Below are positions 1-10,224 of a DNA stretch of 64,000 bases, one piece after another. Numbering within the stretch: the stretch's first letter is position 1; every line of letters begins with the position of its first letter. Source of the stretch: Streptomyces sp. BA2. Its GTDB lineage: Bacteria; Actinomycetota; Actinomycetes; Streptomycetales; Streptomycetaceae. Below the pieces are notes generated by a model that worked only from the letters and a program-made list of their open reading frames with translations, did no database searches and was not told the origin of the DNA. The DNA is taken from positions 3,484,001-3,548,000 of the forward strand of contig NZ_WSRO01000002.1 in the NCBI RefSeq assembly GCF_009769735.1, written 5' to 3'. The position numbers and the translations under genes are program-made.

Positions 1-637
1 CCGGCCCCTGCGTACGCGTCCGCTTGATCTCGTAGAAGCCCGGCGTGGACGCCACGAGGAGTGTGCCGTCCCACAGCTTCGCCGCCGCCTCGCCCTTGGG
101 GGCGGGCGTCACGACGGGGCCGAAGAAGGCGACCTGCTCGCCGTCCGCGCCCGGGACCGCGATGACAGGCGTGCCCACGTCCTGGCCGACCTTGTCGATG
201 CCCTCCTGGTGGGAGGCGCGCAGCTGGGTGTCGTACTCGTCCGAGTCCGCGTAGTCCGCGAGGTCCTCGGGCAGGCCGACGTCCTTGAGCGCGGCGACGA
301 TCGCCTCGCGGGTCGAGCCCTCGCCCTGGTTGTGGAAGCGGGTGCCGAGGGCGGTGTAGAGCTTGCCGGTGTACTCGTCGCCGTGCTTCTGCTGGGCGGC
401 GATGACCACGCGGACCGGCCCCCAGGCCTTGTTCTCCAGCATGTCGCGGTAGTCCTCGGGCAGCTCGTCGAGCCTGTCCTCCTTCAGTACGGCGAGGCTC
501 ATGACATGCCAGCGGACCTCGACGTCGCGGACCTTCTCCACCTCGAGCATCCAGCGCGAGGTCATCCAGGCCCACGGGCACAGCGGGTCGAACCAGAAGT
601 CAACAGGGGTCTTGCCGGACTTGCCGTTCTCGGACAT
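1..637 (-). CDS. DsbA-family protein, mycothiol-dependent nitroreductase-like (3' end cut by window)
   Basis: The reading frame runs leftward from ATG at 637 and is still open at base 1, so about 212 residues are visible. It opens with MSENGKSGKTPVDFWFDPLC, a thioredoxin-fold DsbA-like start. The active-site segment is CPWA, at about residues 20-23, followed by the usual helical insertion. The best family match is the actinobacterial Rv2466c-like mycothiol-dependent reductases, whose M. tuberculosis member has CPWC; here the second cysteine is Ala, suggesting monothiol chemistry. A GGGAGAG ribosome site lies just upstream. It is divergent from pepN copy 1, and the roughly 160-bp gap must hold both promoters. 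Family assignment is fairly sure; substrate is unknown. Confidence 0.82.
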   Translation of the reverse strand, partial: MSENGKSGKTPVDFWFDPLCPWAWMTSRWMLEVEKVRDVEVRWHVMSLAVLKEDRLDELPEDYRDMLENKAWGPVRVVIAAQQKHGDEYTGKLYTALGTRFHNQGEGSTREAIVAALKDVGLPEDLADYADSDEYDTQLRASHQEGIDKVGQDVGTPVIAVPGADGEQVAFFGPVVTPAPKGEAAAKLWDGTLLVASTPGFYEIKRTRTQGP

Positions 638-800
638 GTCTCTCCCTAGGGAATACGTGCGCGCTTGGCCAGGGGAACGTCAGTGATCTACCCGGGCATT
701 CCCGGATACCGCGCGCTGAGGGCACATGCGAGGATCGTAGACATTCGTACAGGTCGTGCGATCCACGACTTACACCTGCGAGTACAAGGGAGTACCGCCC

Positions 801-3377
<2,577 letters not shown>

Positions 3378-3532
3378 GCCGAGGGGGGGGAGAGCGGCTA
3401 CCGGAACGTACCGCGCGCAAACGGACCTTTTCGGCAGTCGAACGTCTGCACTTTAGTGCAGGGTTGTCCGGTTATGTCGACGGGCCTGTAACAGCGGTTA
3501 GGGGGCGGAGCGACAGCGGGAATGGCCCGGTC

Positions 3533-4588
3533 ATGAACCACAACACCCCGCTCTCCCCCCGCCCCCTCCGCCACCTCGCCGACGTCCAGCGCCGCGTCAT
3601 GAGCACCGCCCAGCTCCGCGCCCACGGCATCTCCCCCGCCGACCTCGCCGCACACTGCCGCCCGGAAGGACCCTGGCAGCAGCTGCTCCCGGGGGTCTGT
3701 CTGCTGCACCCGGGGCCGCCGACCAGCGAAGAGCGCCTGCACGGCGCCCTGTTGTTCGCGGGGCGGCCACCGGCCAAGGCCGCGAAGACCGTGCCCGCAC
3801 AGCCGGGCGCGGGCGAACCCCACGCCCCGTACGCCGACGCCCTGATCACGGGGCTCGCGGCGCTCGCCCTGCACCGCTTCTCGTCGGCTCCCCCGCTGCT
3901 CTCCCTGGACCGCATCGACGTCCTGGTCCCGCGCACCCGGCGGCTGCGCTCCACCGGCTTCGCCCGCCTCGTGCGGACCCAGGCCCTGCCGACCGCCGTA
4001 CAGATCACCGGAGTTCCGGTGGCCCCGGTGCCGCGCGCTCTCGCCGACGCCGTGGCGGGGCTCACCGAGGCGTCCGCCGTGCGCAGGCTGCTCACCGAGG
4101 CGGTGCGCGGCGGGCACTGCGAACCGGCGTCCATCGTGCGGGAGTTGAACCAGGCGAAGCTGCTCACCCGCCCGCACGTCGTGGACGCCGTGGACTCGCT
4201 GCTCGCCGAAGGGCGGGCCATCGCCGAGGACCGGCTGTACCGCATGGTCACCGAGCACGGCCTGCCCGATCCGCTGTGGAACGTCGATCTGCGATTGCCC
4301 GGAGGACCGCACCTGGGTGGCGTCGACGCCTACTGGCCCGATCTGGCCGTCGCGGTCGAACTGGACACGCGGGCGCCCCGGCAGGGGTTCCGGCAGGACG
4401 ACGACGCGCTGTGGTCCGAATACGCCCGCAAGCGGGAGCACTTGGAGCGGCTCGGCATCACCGTCGTCCACCTGACGCCCAGGAAGCTGCGCGAGTCGCT
4501 CGAACAGCAGGCGATGGTCGTACGGACGGCTCTGATGGCTTCGGGCGACCGTGATCCGGCGGCGTATGTGGTCGTGCTCCCCAGGTAG
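3533..4588 (+). CDS. AbiEi-antitoxin-like N-terminal domain protein with DUF559-like C-terminus
   Basis: 351-aa protein. The N-terminal ~55 residues (LADVQRRVMSTAQLRAHGIS onward) match the winged-helix domain seen at the start of AbiEi-type antitoxins, ending in the typical LLPGVCLLHPG strand pair. The C-terminal ~110 residues contain GVDAYWPDLAVAVELDTRAP, then a KR-rich helix and ITVVHLTPRKL, a pattern of the restriction-endonuclease-like DUF559 fold. No toxin partner is adjacent, so it is not a complete type IV toxin-antitoxin pair. Such standalone proteins are common in Streptomyces and their job is unknown. ATG 3533 was chosen. An upstream in-frame start at 3464 and a downstream ATG at 3599 are alternatives, because no strong ribosome site decides it. 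Confidence 0.75.
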   Translation: MNHNTPLSPRPLRHLADVQRRVMSTAQLRAHGISPADLAAHCRPEGPWQQLLPGVCLLHPGPPTSEERLHGALLFAGRPPAKAAKTVPAQPGAGEPHAPYADALITGLAALALHRFSSAPPLLSLDRIDVLVPRTRRLRSTGFARLVRTQALPTAVQITGVPVAPVPRALADAVAGLTEASAVRRLLTEAVRGGHCEPASIVRELNQAKLLTRPHVVDAVDSLLAEGRAIAEDRLYRMVTEHGLPDPLWNVDLRLPGGPHLGGVDAYWPDLAVAVELDTRAPRQGFRQDDDALWSEYARKREHLERLGITVVHLTPRKLRESLEQQAMVVRTALMASGDRDPAAYVVVLPR

Positions 4589-4594
4589 GACCCT

Positions 4595-4623
4595 GGGGCG
4601 GGGCGCACGACGGGCCCCGCCCC
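4595..4623. terminator. Bidirectional terminator hairpin
   Basis: Perfect 10-bp inverted repeat GGGGCGGGGC / GCCCCGCCCC with a 9-nt loop. It lies between the converging ends of the AbiEi-like gene and the serine hydrolase gene, with a short T run on the right. Confidence 0.75.
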
Positions 4624-4629
4624 TTTACG

Positions 4630-5799
4630 TCACTTCCCGCAGAACTCGGCGTTCAGGATCGCGAACAAGTCGCCTTCCATGCTGTTGAAGTTCGCGGTGA
4701 GCGCATGACGGCCGTCCTCGGTCGACAGCATCATCGTCGTCGAGCCGTGCACATCACCGCCGTTCCCCCAGACGACCGTGCCGCACTTGGTCGTGCGGCT
4801 CACCAGGCCGAGCCCGTACCCCTCGTCCTCATCGCCCTCCCCCTGCGGGACGGTCCTCTTCATCTCGGCGAGCTGCTTCTTCGGCAGGAGCTTGCCGCGC
4901 AGCAGGGCGGTGTTGAAGCGGTTCAGGTCCGCCGAGTTGGAGATCACCCCGCCCGAGGCGCCCATCAGGGACGGGTTCAGTTCCGTCACATCGTGGGTCG
5001 TGGCGTCCGGGGCGCCGGACAGTTTCATGTACGCGCGCGAACTCGGCTCCGGCAGACGGAAATCCGTGCTCGGAGGCACGCTGGTGCCGCCAAGATCCAG
5101 CGGCTCGACGATGCGTCGCCGGATCTCGTCCGCGTACGCCTCCCCCGTCACCTTCTCGATGATCAGGCCGGCGAGGATGTAGTTGGTGTTGGAGTAGTTC
5201 CAGCCCTCGCCGGGGTCGAAGTCCGGCTCGTGGCGCATGGCGATGGCGACGTGCTGCTCGGGGGTCCAGGTGTCGTAGCGGTGTGCGAGGAACTTCTCGG
5301 TGAACACCGTGTCCTGGACGCCGGGGTCGGTCAGTACGTCGTAGATCCCGCTGGTGTGGTTGAGGAGCTGGCGCACCGTGATGCGGTCGCCGTCGTGGCC
5401 GTTGCCCTCGACGACGCCCGGCAGCCACCGCCCCACCTTGTCGTCGAGGCTCAGCTCCCCCTCGGCCACCAGTTGCAGCACCACTGTCGAGAGGAACGTC
5501 TTGCTGATGCTGCCGACGCGGTAATGGTCGTGGCCGCCCCGTGGGCTCTGCCGTTCGACGTCGCCGATGCCCGCGGCCGAATTCCAGGTGCCGTGCCTGT
5601 CCTTCACCTGGACCGTCACGCCGGGGGCTTCTTCGTTGACGGCGGCCTCCATCGCCTTCTGCGTCGCCCGGTGCCGATCGCCGTGGCCGGCGCCACGACC
5701 GGACTCCCCGGCGAGCGCGGGCGCCGCGAACGCCCCCGCCGCCACCGTCATGGCCACCCCCGCGGCCACGCCCATCAGGCCTCTTCTGCGCACTGGCAT
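4630..5799 (-). CDS. Secreted serine hydrolase, class C beta-lactamase / D-Ala-D-Ala carboxypeptidase family
   Basis: 389-aa exported protein with a clear signal peptide (MPVRRRGLMGVAAGVAMTVA then an ALAG cleavage region). The penicillin-binding-type catalytic motif is SISK (about residues 97-100), the YxN motif is YSN in NYSNTNY, and a GDVHGS segment stands in for the third (KTG/HxG) motif. These place it in the beta-lactamase-fold serine hydrolases. The natural substrate could be peptidoglycan stem peptides or small esters and cannot be read from sequence. ATG 5799 is favoured by an excellent GGAGGGGGAGA ribosome site directly upstream. It lies 90 bp downstream of the metallophosphoesterase on the same strand and may be co-transcribed. 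Confidence 0.88.
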   Translation of the reverse strand: MPVRRRGLMGVAAGVAMTVAAGAFAAPALAGESGRGAGHGDRHRATQKAMEAAVNEEAPGVTVQVKDRHGTWNSAAGIGDVERQSPRGGHDHYRVGSISKTFLSTVVLQLVAEGELSLDDKVGRWLPGVVEGNGHDGDRITVRQLLNHTSGIYDVLTDPGVQDTVFTEKFLAHRYDTWTPEQHVAIAMRHEPDFDPGEGWNYSNTNYILAGLIIEKVTGEAYADEIRRRIVEPLDLGGTSVPPSTDFRLPEPSSRAYMKLSGAPDATTHDVTELNPSLMGASGGVISNSADLNRFNTALLRGKLLPKKQLAEMKRTVPQGEGDEDEGYGLGLVSRTTKCGTVVWGNGGDVHGSTTMMLSTEDGRHALTANFNSMEGDLFAILNAEFCGK

Positions 5800-5889
5800 G
5801 TCTCCCCCTCCGCTCACCACGTGCTGTCGGCGGGAGGGACTCGTGGGGCTGGTGCGGAGGTTGACCGCCCCACGCGGGTTGAGCGGAAT

Positions 5890-7683
5890 TCAGCCCTTCT
5901 TGAGGATGAGCTCCGTGTTCCGGTCGCCCGGCTCACCGCCCAGCGCGGGCTTGGCGCCAGGGGCGTTGAAGGACAGTTCGCGGTAGAGCGCGGCGAGGCC
6001 GGTCTGGGAGAGATCGGCGTAATCCGTGCGGTGCGGGGCCGACGACTCGATGAGGGTGGTGAAGAGGGAGATCGTGCCGTCGTGGTTGTCGCTCAGCTCC
6101 ACCACGCGGGCCAGCTGCGGGAAGTCGATGTGCGAGGCCGTGGAGACCTCCCAGAACGAACCGCGCGGCGTCTGGTGAGCGGTGATCCTGTTCTTGTGGC
6201 TGTGGCCGTTGACCCAGGCCAGGACGGAACGGTGGCGGCCGAGCAGGGAGACGATCTCGTCGCCGCCGTGCCTGCCCTCGCGCGGTCGGTCCGGGTCCTG
6301 GCGCAGATTCCGCATGGTGCGGCTGGTGTGGTGACTGAAGACGATGACGTACGACCCGCCGCCGTCCTCCTGCTCGTTGGCCTTCAACTCCCGCTCCAGC
6401 CAGTCCATCTGGGCCGTGCCGAGCGAGCCTTCGTAGTGACCGCCCGGGTCGGTCGAGTCCAGGCTGATGCCGAGTACGTCGTCGCTGATGCGGAAGGAGT
6501 AGTACTGGGTCCCCGCGTCGAGGTTCTCCTGCGTGTAGCCGTGGCCGGCGGGTCCGTGGCCCTTGTACGCCGGGTCGAGATGGGCCTGGACGTACTCGGC
6601 GGGGGTGAAGGGCGCGCGGCTCTCGTCCGGAGTGACCGAGCGCATCCGCCGCGCCTCGCTCTTCAGAAGCTCCTTGAAGTGCGCGCCCTTGGGGTCGCGG
6701 CCCTTCTTGACGGACTTCCACAGCGCGGCGCCGCGCGACTCGTCGAGGGACATCAACTTCCGTCCCCCGACGGCGAATTCGGCGAAGTACGAGTCGCCGG
6801 GCCCCCAGCAGCCCCCGGGCAGCGCGTCGTGGTTGCCGACGGTCGAGTACCAGGGCAGCCCGAGGCCGGGGCTGTTGACCTCGCGGAGCGCCGCCTCCAG
6901 GAAGCCGTCGACCTGCGGGAAGCCGAGGGCCTTGTCGGAGTCGCGGAGGTCGTCGTCCGGGTGCCAGTACAGCTTCAGGCCGCTGTCCTGGACGCCTTCG
7001 TAGCGGCGCGGGTCACCGGTGTTGGGGTTGATGCGTCCGCCGCTCATGGTCTTGAGGAACCAGTCGAGCTCGGAGCGGGAGTTGTTGTCCGTGTTGTCGC
7101 CCGTCGTCACCACGCAGTGCAGGGGCGATCCGGTGGCGGGCGCGCCGCGCAGCGCGTTGACCCGCTCGACGAGCGCGACCGCGCCGGCCACCGAGAGGGC
7201 CTCCTGCGGGCGCCAGGCGCTCGCGGTCTGGGCGCGCAGATACTCGTACCGCAGCGGATGCTGCACGTCGACCAGGTGCAGGTCGGTGAACTGGACGAAC
7301 GCGGCGAGCGGGGTGCGCCGCCCCTCGCGGCCGTTCTTGGCGGCGGCGAGATCACCGCGGACCACGCGCTCCCAGGCGGGGCCGTCGCCGAGCCGCCGGT
7401 AGCCGGAGGTGCCGCGCGGGGTGGCGACGGCCCCCAGCGTGGTGCCGCCCCGGTACGGCGCGAGGGGGGCGGCGGGCGCCTGCCGGGAGAGTGCGACGGG
7501 GGCGGGTCTGCTGGGCGCGGCATGACTCGTGCCCGGCCGCATGGCATAGCCGATGCCCGCGGAGAGGGAGACGGCTCCGGTGGCCGCGAGGAAGGCCCGG
7601 CGGTCCACGGCGGACACGGCGGAGTGGGTGGCGGACTGGGCGGCGGACTGGGCGGCGGTGGCGACGATGCGTATGCGCGACAT
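5890..7683 (-). CDS. Exported metallophosphoesterase (TIGR03767-like, calcineurin fold)
   Basis: 597-aa protein. The N-terminal ~50 residues contain DRRAFLAATG followed by a hydrophobic stretch, a twin-arginine export signal. The calcineurin-like motifs appear in order: TDLHL, TTGDNTDNN, TVGNHD, FSHHTS and VNGHSH, which bind the two metal ions. Length and the LHLVDVQHPLRYEYL context fit the actinobacterial TIGR03767 family. It probably cleaves phosphate esters outside the membrane. A GGGGAGA ribosome site supports ATG 7683. A PHO-box-like sequence lies about 90 bp upstream, so phosphate-starvation control is plausible but unproved. The N-terminus carries a short AAQSA/THSA repeat before the Arg pair. 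Confidence 0.9.
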   Translation of the reverse strand: MSRIRIVATAAQSAAQSATHSAVSAVDRRAFLAATGAVSLSAGIGYAMRPGTSHAAPSRPAPVALSRQAPAAPLAPYRGGTTLGAVATPRGTSGYRRLGDGPAWERVVRGDLAAAKNGREGRRTPLAAFVQFTDLHLVDVQHPLRYEYLRAQTASAWRPQEALSVAGAVALVERVNALRGAPATGSPLHCVVTTGDNTDNNSRSELDWFLKTMSGGRINPNTGDPRRYEGVQDSGLKLYWHPDDDLRDSDKALGFPQVDGFLEAALREVNSPGLGLPWYSTVGNHDALPGGCWGPGDSYFAEFAVGGRKLMSLDESRGAALWKSVKKGRDPKGAHFKELLKSEARRMRSVTPDESRAPFTPAEYVQAHLDPAYKGHGPAGHGYTQENLDAGTQYYSFRISDDVLGISLDSTDPGGHYEGSLGTAQMDWLERELKANEQEDGGGSYVIVFSHHTSRTMRNLRQDPDRPREGRHGGDEIVSLLGRHRSVLAWVNGHSHKNRITAHQTPRGSFWEVSTASHIDFPQLARVVELSDNHDGTISLFTTLIESSAPHRTDYADLSQTGLAALYRELSFNAPGAKPALGGEPGDRNTELILKKG

Positions 7684-7774
7684 GGCGCGGTCTCCCCGAT
7701 TGCGAACGCGTCGGCAGTGGTCGCGGGCAGCTCCGCACCAGGCGAAATTCCCGCTCGTACTGGATCGTTGGCAT

Positions 7775-7796
7775 CCGGGATGACCTGCACGTTAAC
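7775..7796 (-). promoter_or_regulatory. Possible PhoP binding site (two 11-bp units)
   Basis: Read on the minus strand, two adjacent 11-mers occur, GTTAACGTGCA and GGTCATCCCGG. The second fits the Streptomyces PHO-box direct-repeat consensus (GGTCA then pyrimidines then G) well, the first loosely. Location is about 92 bp upstream of the metallophosphoesterase start, which makes biological sense. Inference only. Confidence 0.35.
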
Positions 7797-7931
7797 GAGA
7801 CCGCAACGGGCAACGCCGATCACCGTACGTGGATCATCAGGCACCCTCCGCGGTCACGCACCCCTCTCCGGGCCGAGAGGAGGCGGTCACTCCATGTTCA
7901 TCTTTCGGGGAAGGGGAGGCGCTGCGGGCCC

Positions 7932-8387
7932 TCAGGAGGGCGCGGCGATGTGCCCGTCCTCCGGGCGGGTCCGCCACAGGTCGAGCCCGATGTCGACGAG
8001 TCCGACCCGGTCGAGTCCGGGGACGTCGTCCAGCGCGTGCCAGGCCGCGAGATCGGTGGAACCGTCCCGCTCGTGACGCAGTTCGCCGCCGGTGATCCGC
8101 GCCTCGTAGACGATCCGCAGGCCGTGGAAGTCGGCGACGGCGCCGAGCTTGCGCGGATAGCGGCGGCGGAGAGAGTCGATGCCGAGCAGGACGACGGGCT
8201 CGATGAGGTACCCGGTCTCCTCGTCGGCCTCGCGGATCACCGTGTCGTACGGGTCCTCCCCGTGGTCCATCCCGCCGCCGGGCAGCGTCCAGCGCTTGCT
8301 GCCGTCGCCCGCCACCCAGCGAGCGAGCAGCAGCTGCCCGTCCTGCACGCATACGGCGTAGGCCGCCACCCGAAGCTCTTTGTTCAC
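7932..8387 (-). CDS. NUDIX hydrolase
   Basis: 151-aa protein with a complete Nudix box: G38, E44, R52-E53 and E56-E57-x-G59, matching Gx5Ex7REUxEExGU. The family hydrolyses nucleoside diphosphates linked to another moiety (oxidised dNTPs, ADP-ribose, NADH and others). The exact substrate is not readable. Start is GTG 8387, encoding MNKELRVAAYAV. There is no strong ribosome site, so translation may be leaderless. It is 9 bp downstream of the PNPOx-like gene on the same strand, so the two may form a short transcription unit. Confidence 0.92.
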   Translation of the reverse strand: MNKELRVAAYAVCVQDGQLLLARWVAGDGSKRWTLPGGGMDHGEDPYDTVIREADEETGYLIEPVVLLGIDSLRRRYPRKLGAVADFHGLRIVYEARITGGELRHERDGSTDLAAWHALDDVPGLDRVGLVDIGLDLWRTRPEDGHIAAPS

Positions 8388-8396
8388 GGAGTGACG

Positions 8397-9290
8397 CTAG
8401 TCCCCTTGGATGGGATTGGCAGGAGAGTACTCCGGCGCGGACCACTGCCAGGGGCTCGCGGAGTGCGCCTGGAGCGCCTCGGTGAGGGTGAAGTGGAGCG
8501 TGCGGGAGCCGTCGTCGGCGTGGTCCGTGCGGGCGGTGCCGGTGAGCTGGAGGGTGGTGCCGGTCGTCCAGTCGAGGAAGAGGAGGCCTGCGCGGGGGTC
8601 GGTGGCCAGGTTGCCGAGGGTCAGGAACATGGAGTTGCCGGGATAGTCCCGCCAGGCGAGCTCGGTCGGGGAAGCGACGCGGACGAAGCCGGGGTTGCCG
8701 CCCCGGTGGCTGGCGTCGGCGCCGTGCGCGTGGACGGTGGCGAGGAAGAAGGTGTCGGCGGCGGCGATGAAGGCGCTCTGGTCCGGGGTGAGTGCCGCTC
8801 CTCGGGTGGGAGCTTCGGGTCCGGTCGCGCGCCTGCCGGGCAACAGCTGCCGCTTCTGGAGGTACTTGGGGCAGTTCGAGAAGACCTGGTCGGCCTCGAC
8901 CGCAAGCCCGCGGGGCGTCGGACGGGCCCGGCCGTTCAGGCGCATGCGGCGGCGGGTGCGGGGGTCAAGGGCAATGGTTCCCACCGGGGTGCCTTCCTGG
9001 GCGAGGGCGGCCGCGAGCGGGTCGGCGTCGCGCGGTCCGCCCGCGATCGACATCTGGCGCGGCCCCGTGGCCCGCACGAACCCGGGTTCACCGGTGAGCA
9101 GCGAGGCCCACACGGAGCCCTCCGGGTCGGCGCCGCCGATCACGAGCATGGGCTGGAGTTCGAGGAAGGCGGCGGCGACGGGACGAATGCCGTCGCCGAT
9201 GGACCGACCCACGTGATCGGCCAGCTCCCGCACACCGACGAGATCCTGAACGGCACGGGAGCCGTGGTGGTACGGGGCGTACGGGGTCAT
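8397..9290 (-). CDS. Pyridoxamine 5'-phosphate oxidase-fold protein
   Basis: 297-aa protein of the flavin-binding split-barrel class. The N-terminal half contains MLVIGGADPEGSVWASLL and a GTPVGTIALDPRTRRRMRLN segment. The C-terminal half contains a second barrel-like stretch (FFLATVHAHG, GNPGFVRV, NSMFLTLGNL, DPRAGLLFLD). The last three are typical of flavin-nucleotide-binding PNPOx-like oxidoreductases. Function is probably flavin- or F420-dependent redox chemistry on an unknown small molecule. AGGAG lies just before ATG 9290. It is divergent from a CGNR-type regulator with a palindromic site in the shared gap, so it is the likely regulated target. Confidence 0.82.
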   Translation of the reverse strand: MTPYAPYHHGSRAVQDLVGVRELADHVGRSIGDGIRPVAAAFLELQPMLVIGGADPEGSVWASLLTGEPGFVRATGPRQMSIAGGPRDADPLAAALAQEGTPVGTIALDPRTRRRMRLNGRARPTPRGLAVEADQVFSNCPKYLQKRQLLPGRRATGPEAPTRGAALTPDQSAFIAAADTFFLATVHAHGADASHRGGNPGFVRVASPTELAWRDYPGNSMFLTLGNLATDPRAGLLFLDWTTGTTLQLTGTARTDHADDGSRTLHFTLTEALQAHSASPWQWSAPEYSPANPIQGD

Positions 9291-9430
9291 GACACTCCTA
9301 CCGAGAAGGCCCCCGAAGAGGCGCGGGGAACTGCGCGACCAGCCAAGACAACCTGCGGACGACTCTCCCCTTGTCAGCGGTGGCCCACTCGATGCGGGCT
9401 AACTGATGACAGCGACTTTAAGAGTTAGGA

Positions 9431-9477
9431 TTCGAGGGAGTCAACCAGTCACGTAACCTTTACTGGTTAGCCTCGAA
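9431..9477. promoter_or_regulatory. Nested palindromic operator between PNPOx-like and CGNR genes
   Basis: Outer arms TTCGAGG (9431-9437) and CCTCGAA (9471-9477) flank inner arms AACCAGT (9443-9449) and ACTGGTT (9462-9468). A tighter TAACC / GGTTA pair sits at 9454-9458 and 9465-9469. The site ends just upstream of the CGNR gene's ribosome site, so autoregulation and control of the divergent PNPOx-like gene are likely. Confidence 0.55.
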
Positions 9478-9488
9478 GGGAGCACCCC

Positions 9489-10049
9489 ATGACCGCCGCC
9501 GCGCCCCGCGACCCCCACGACCCCCGCCCGCTCGTCGGCGAGCCGCTCTCCCTCGACCTGCTCAACACCCGGTGGATGGCGGACGGCGTGCGCCAGGATC
9601 TGCTCACGGACACCGAAGGGCTGACCGTCTGGCTCGCCGCCAACAGGCTCGACGACCGTTTCGGCGCGGACGAGGCGACGCTGGAGCACGTACTGCGGGC
9701 GCGCGACGCGATCTCCACCGTCGTGGACGGCCCCGACGCCACCGCCGGGATCGCCCGCGTCAACAAGATCCTCGGGCACGGGCGGATCCGGGCGACCCTC
9801 TCCCCCGAAGGGCCGGGCGAGGAGCCCGAGTTCAAGGACGCGACGTGGGGCGCGGCCTGGCTGGCGGCGCGGGACTATCTGACGCTGCTCGCCACCGCGC
9901 CGGACCGGATCAGGCCCTGCGCGCACGAGGCGTGCACCCTGCACTTCTTCGACACGTCGCGGAACGGGACCCGGCGTTGGTGCTCCATGGCCGCCTGCGG
10001 AAACCGGGCGAAGGCCTCGCGCCATTACGCACGGGCCCGCGAGGCCTAG
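9489..10049 (+). CDS. CGNR zinc-finger (ABATE-domain) transcriptional regulator
   Basis: 186-aa protein. The N-terminal ABATE-like region holds a PLSLDLLNTRW motif. The C-terminal zinc finger has C144, C149, C165 and C170, with the namesake CGNR beginning at C170 and a basic helix KASRHYAR after it. These proteins are thought to sense a small ligand and bind DNA in a stress response. A GAAGGGAG ribosome site 6 bp before ATG 9489 fixes the start. It is transcribed away from the PNPOx-like gene, and the intergenic palindromes are likely its operator. Confidence 0.9.
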   Translation: MTAAAPRDPHDPRPLVGEPLSLDLLNTRWMADGVRQDLLTDTEGLTVWLAANRLDDRFGADEATLEHVLRARDAISTVVDGPDATAGIARVNKILGHGRIRATLSPEGPGEEPEFKDATWGAAWLAARDYLTLLATAPDRIRPCAHEACTLHFFDTSRNGTRRWCSMAACGNRAKASRHYARAREA

Positions 10050-10224
10050 GCCCCGCCGTCCGGGGAAAATCATCCGCTATGTCGCCGATGGCGCATGGCG
10101 GGATTGCGTCACGCCTCGATCGTAACCCGACAACTCTCCCCAAACAGCGGTCCCTTACGTAAAGCTGAGCGGTCATCCGGTTCCGGATTCCGGACCTTTT
10201 CGACCTTTACGTACAGGGATGCTG

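Noticed and set aside
4705..8076. 1123-aa plus-strand ORF across serine hydrolase and metallophosphoesterase
   Set aside because: It spans two real minus-strand genes with intact motifs and has low-complexity coding only.
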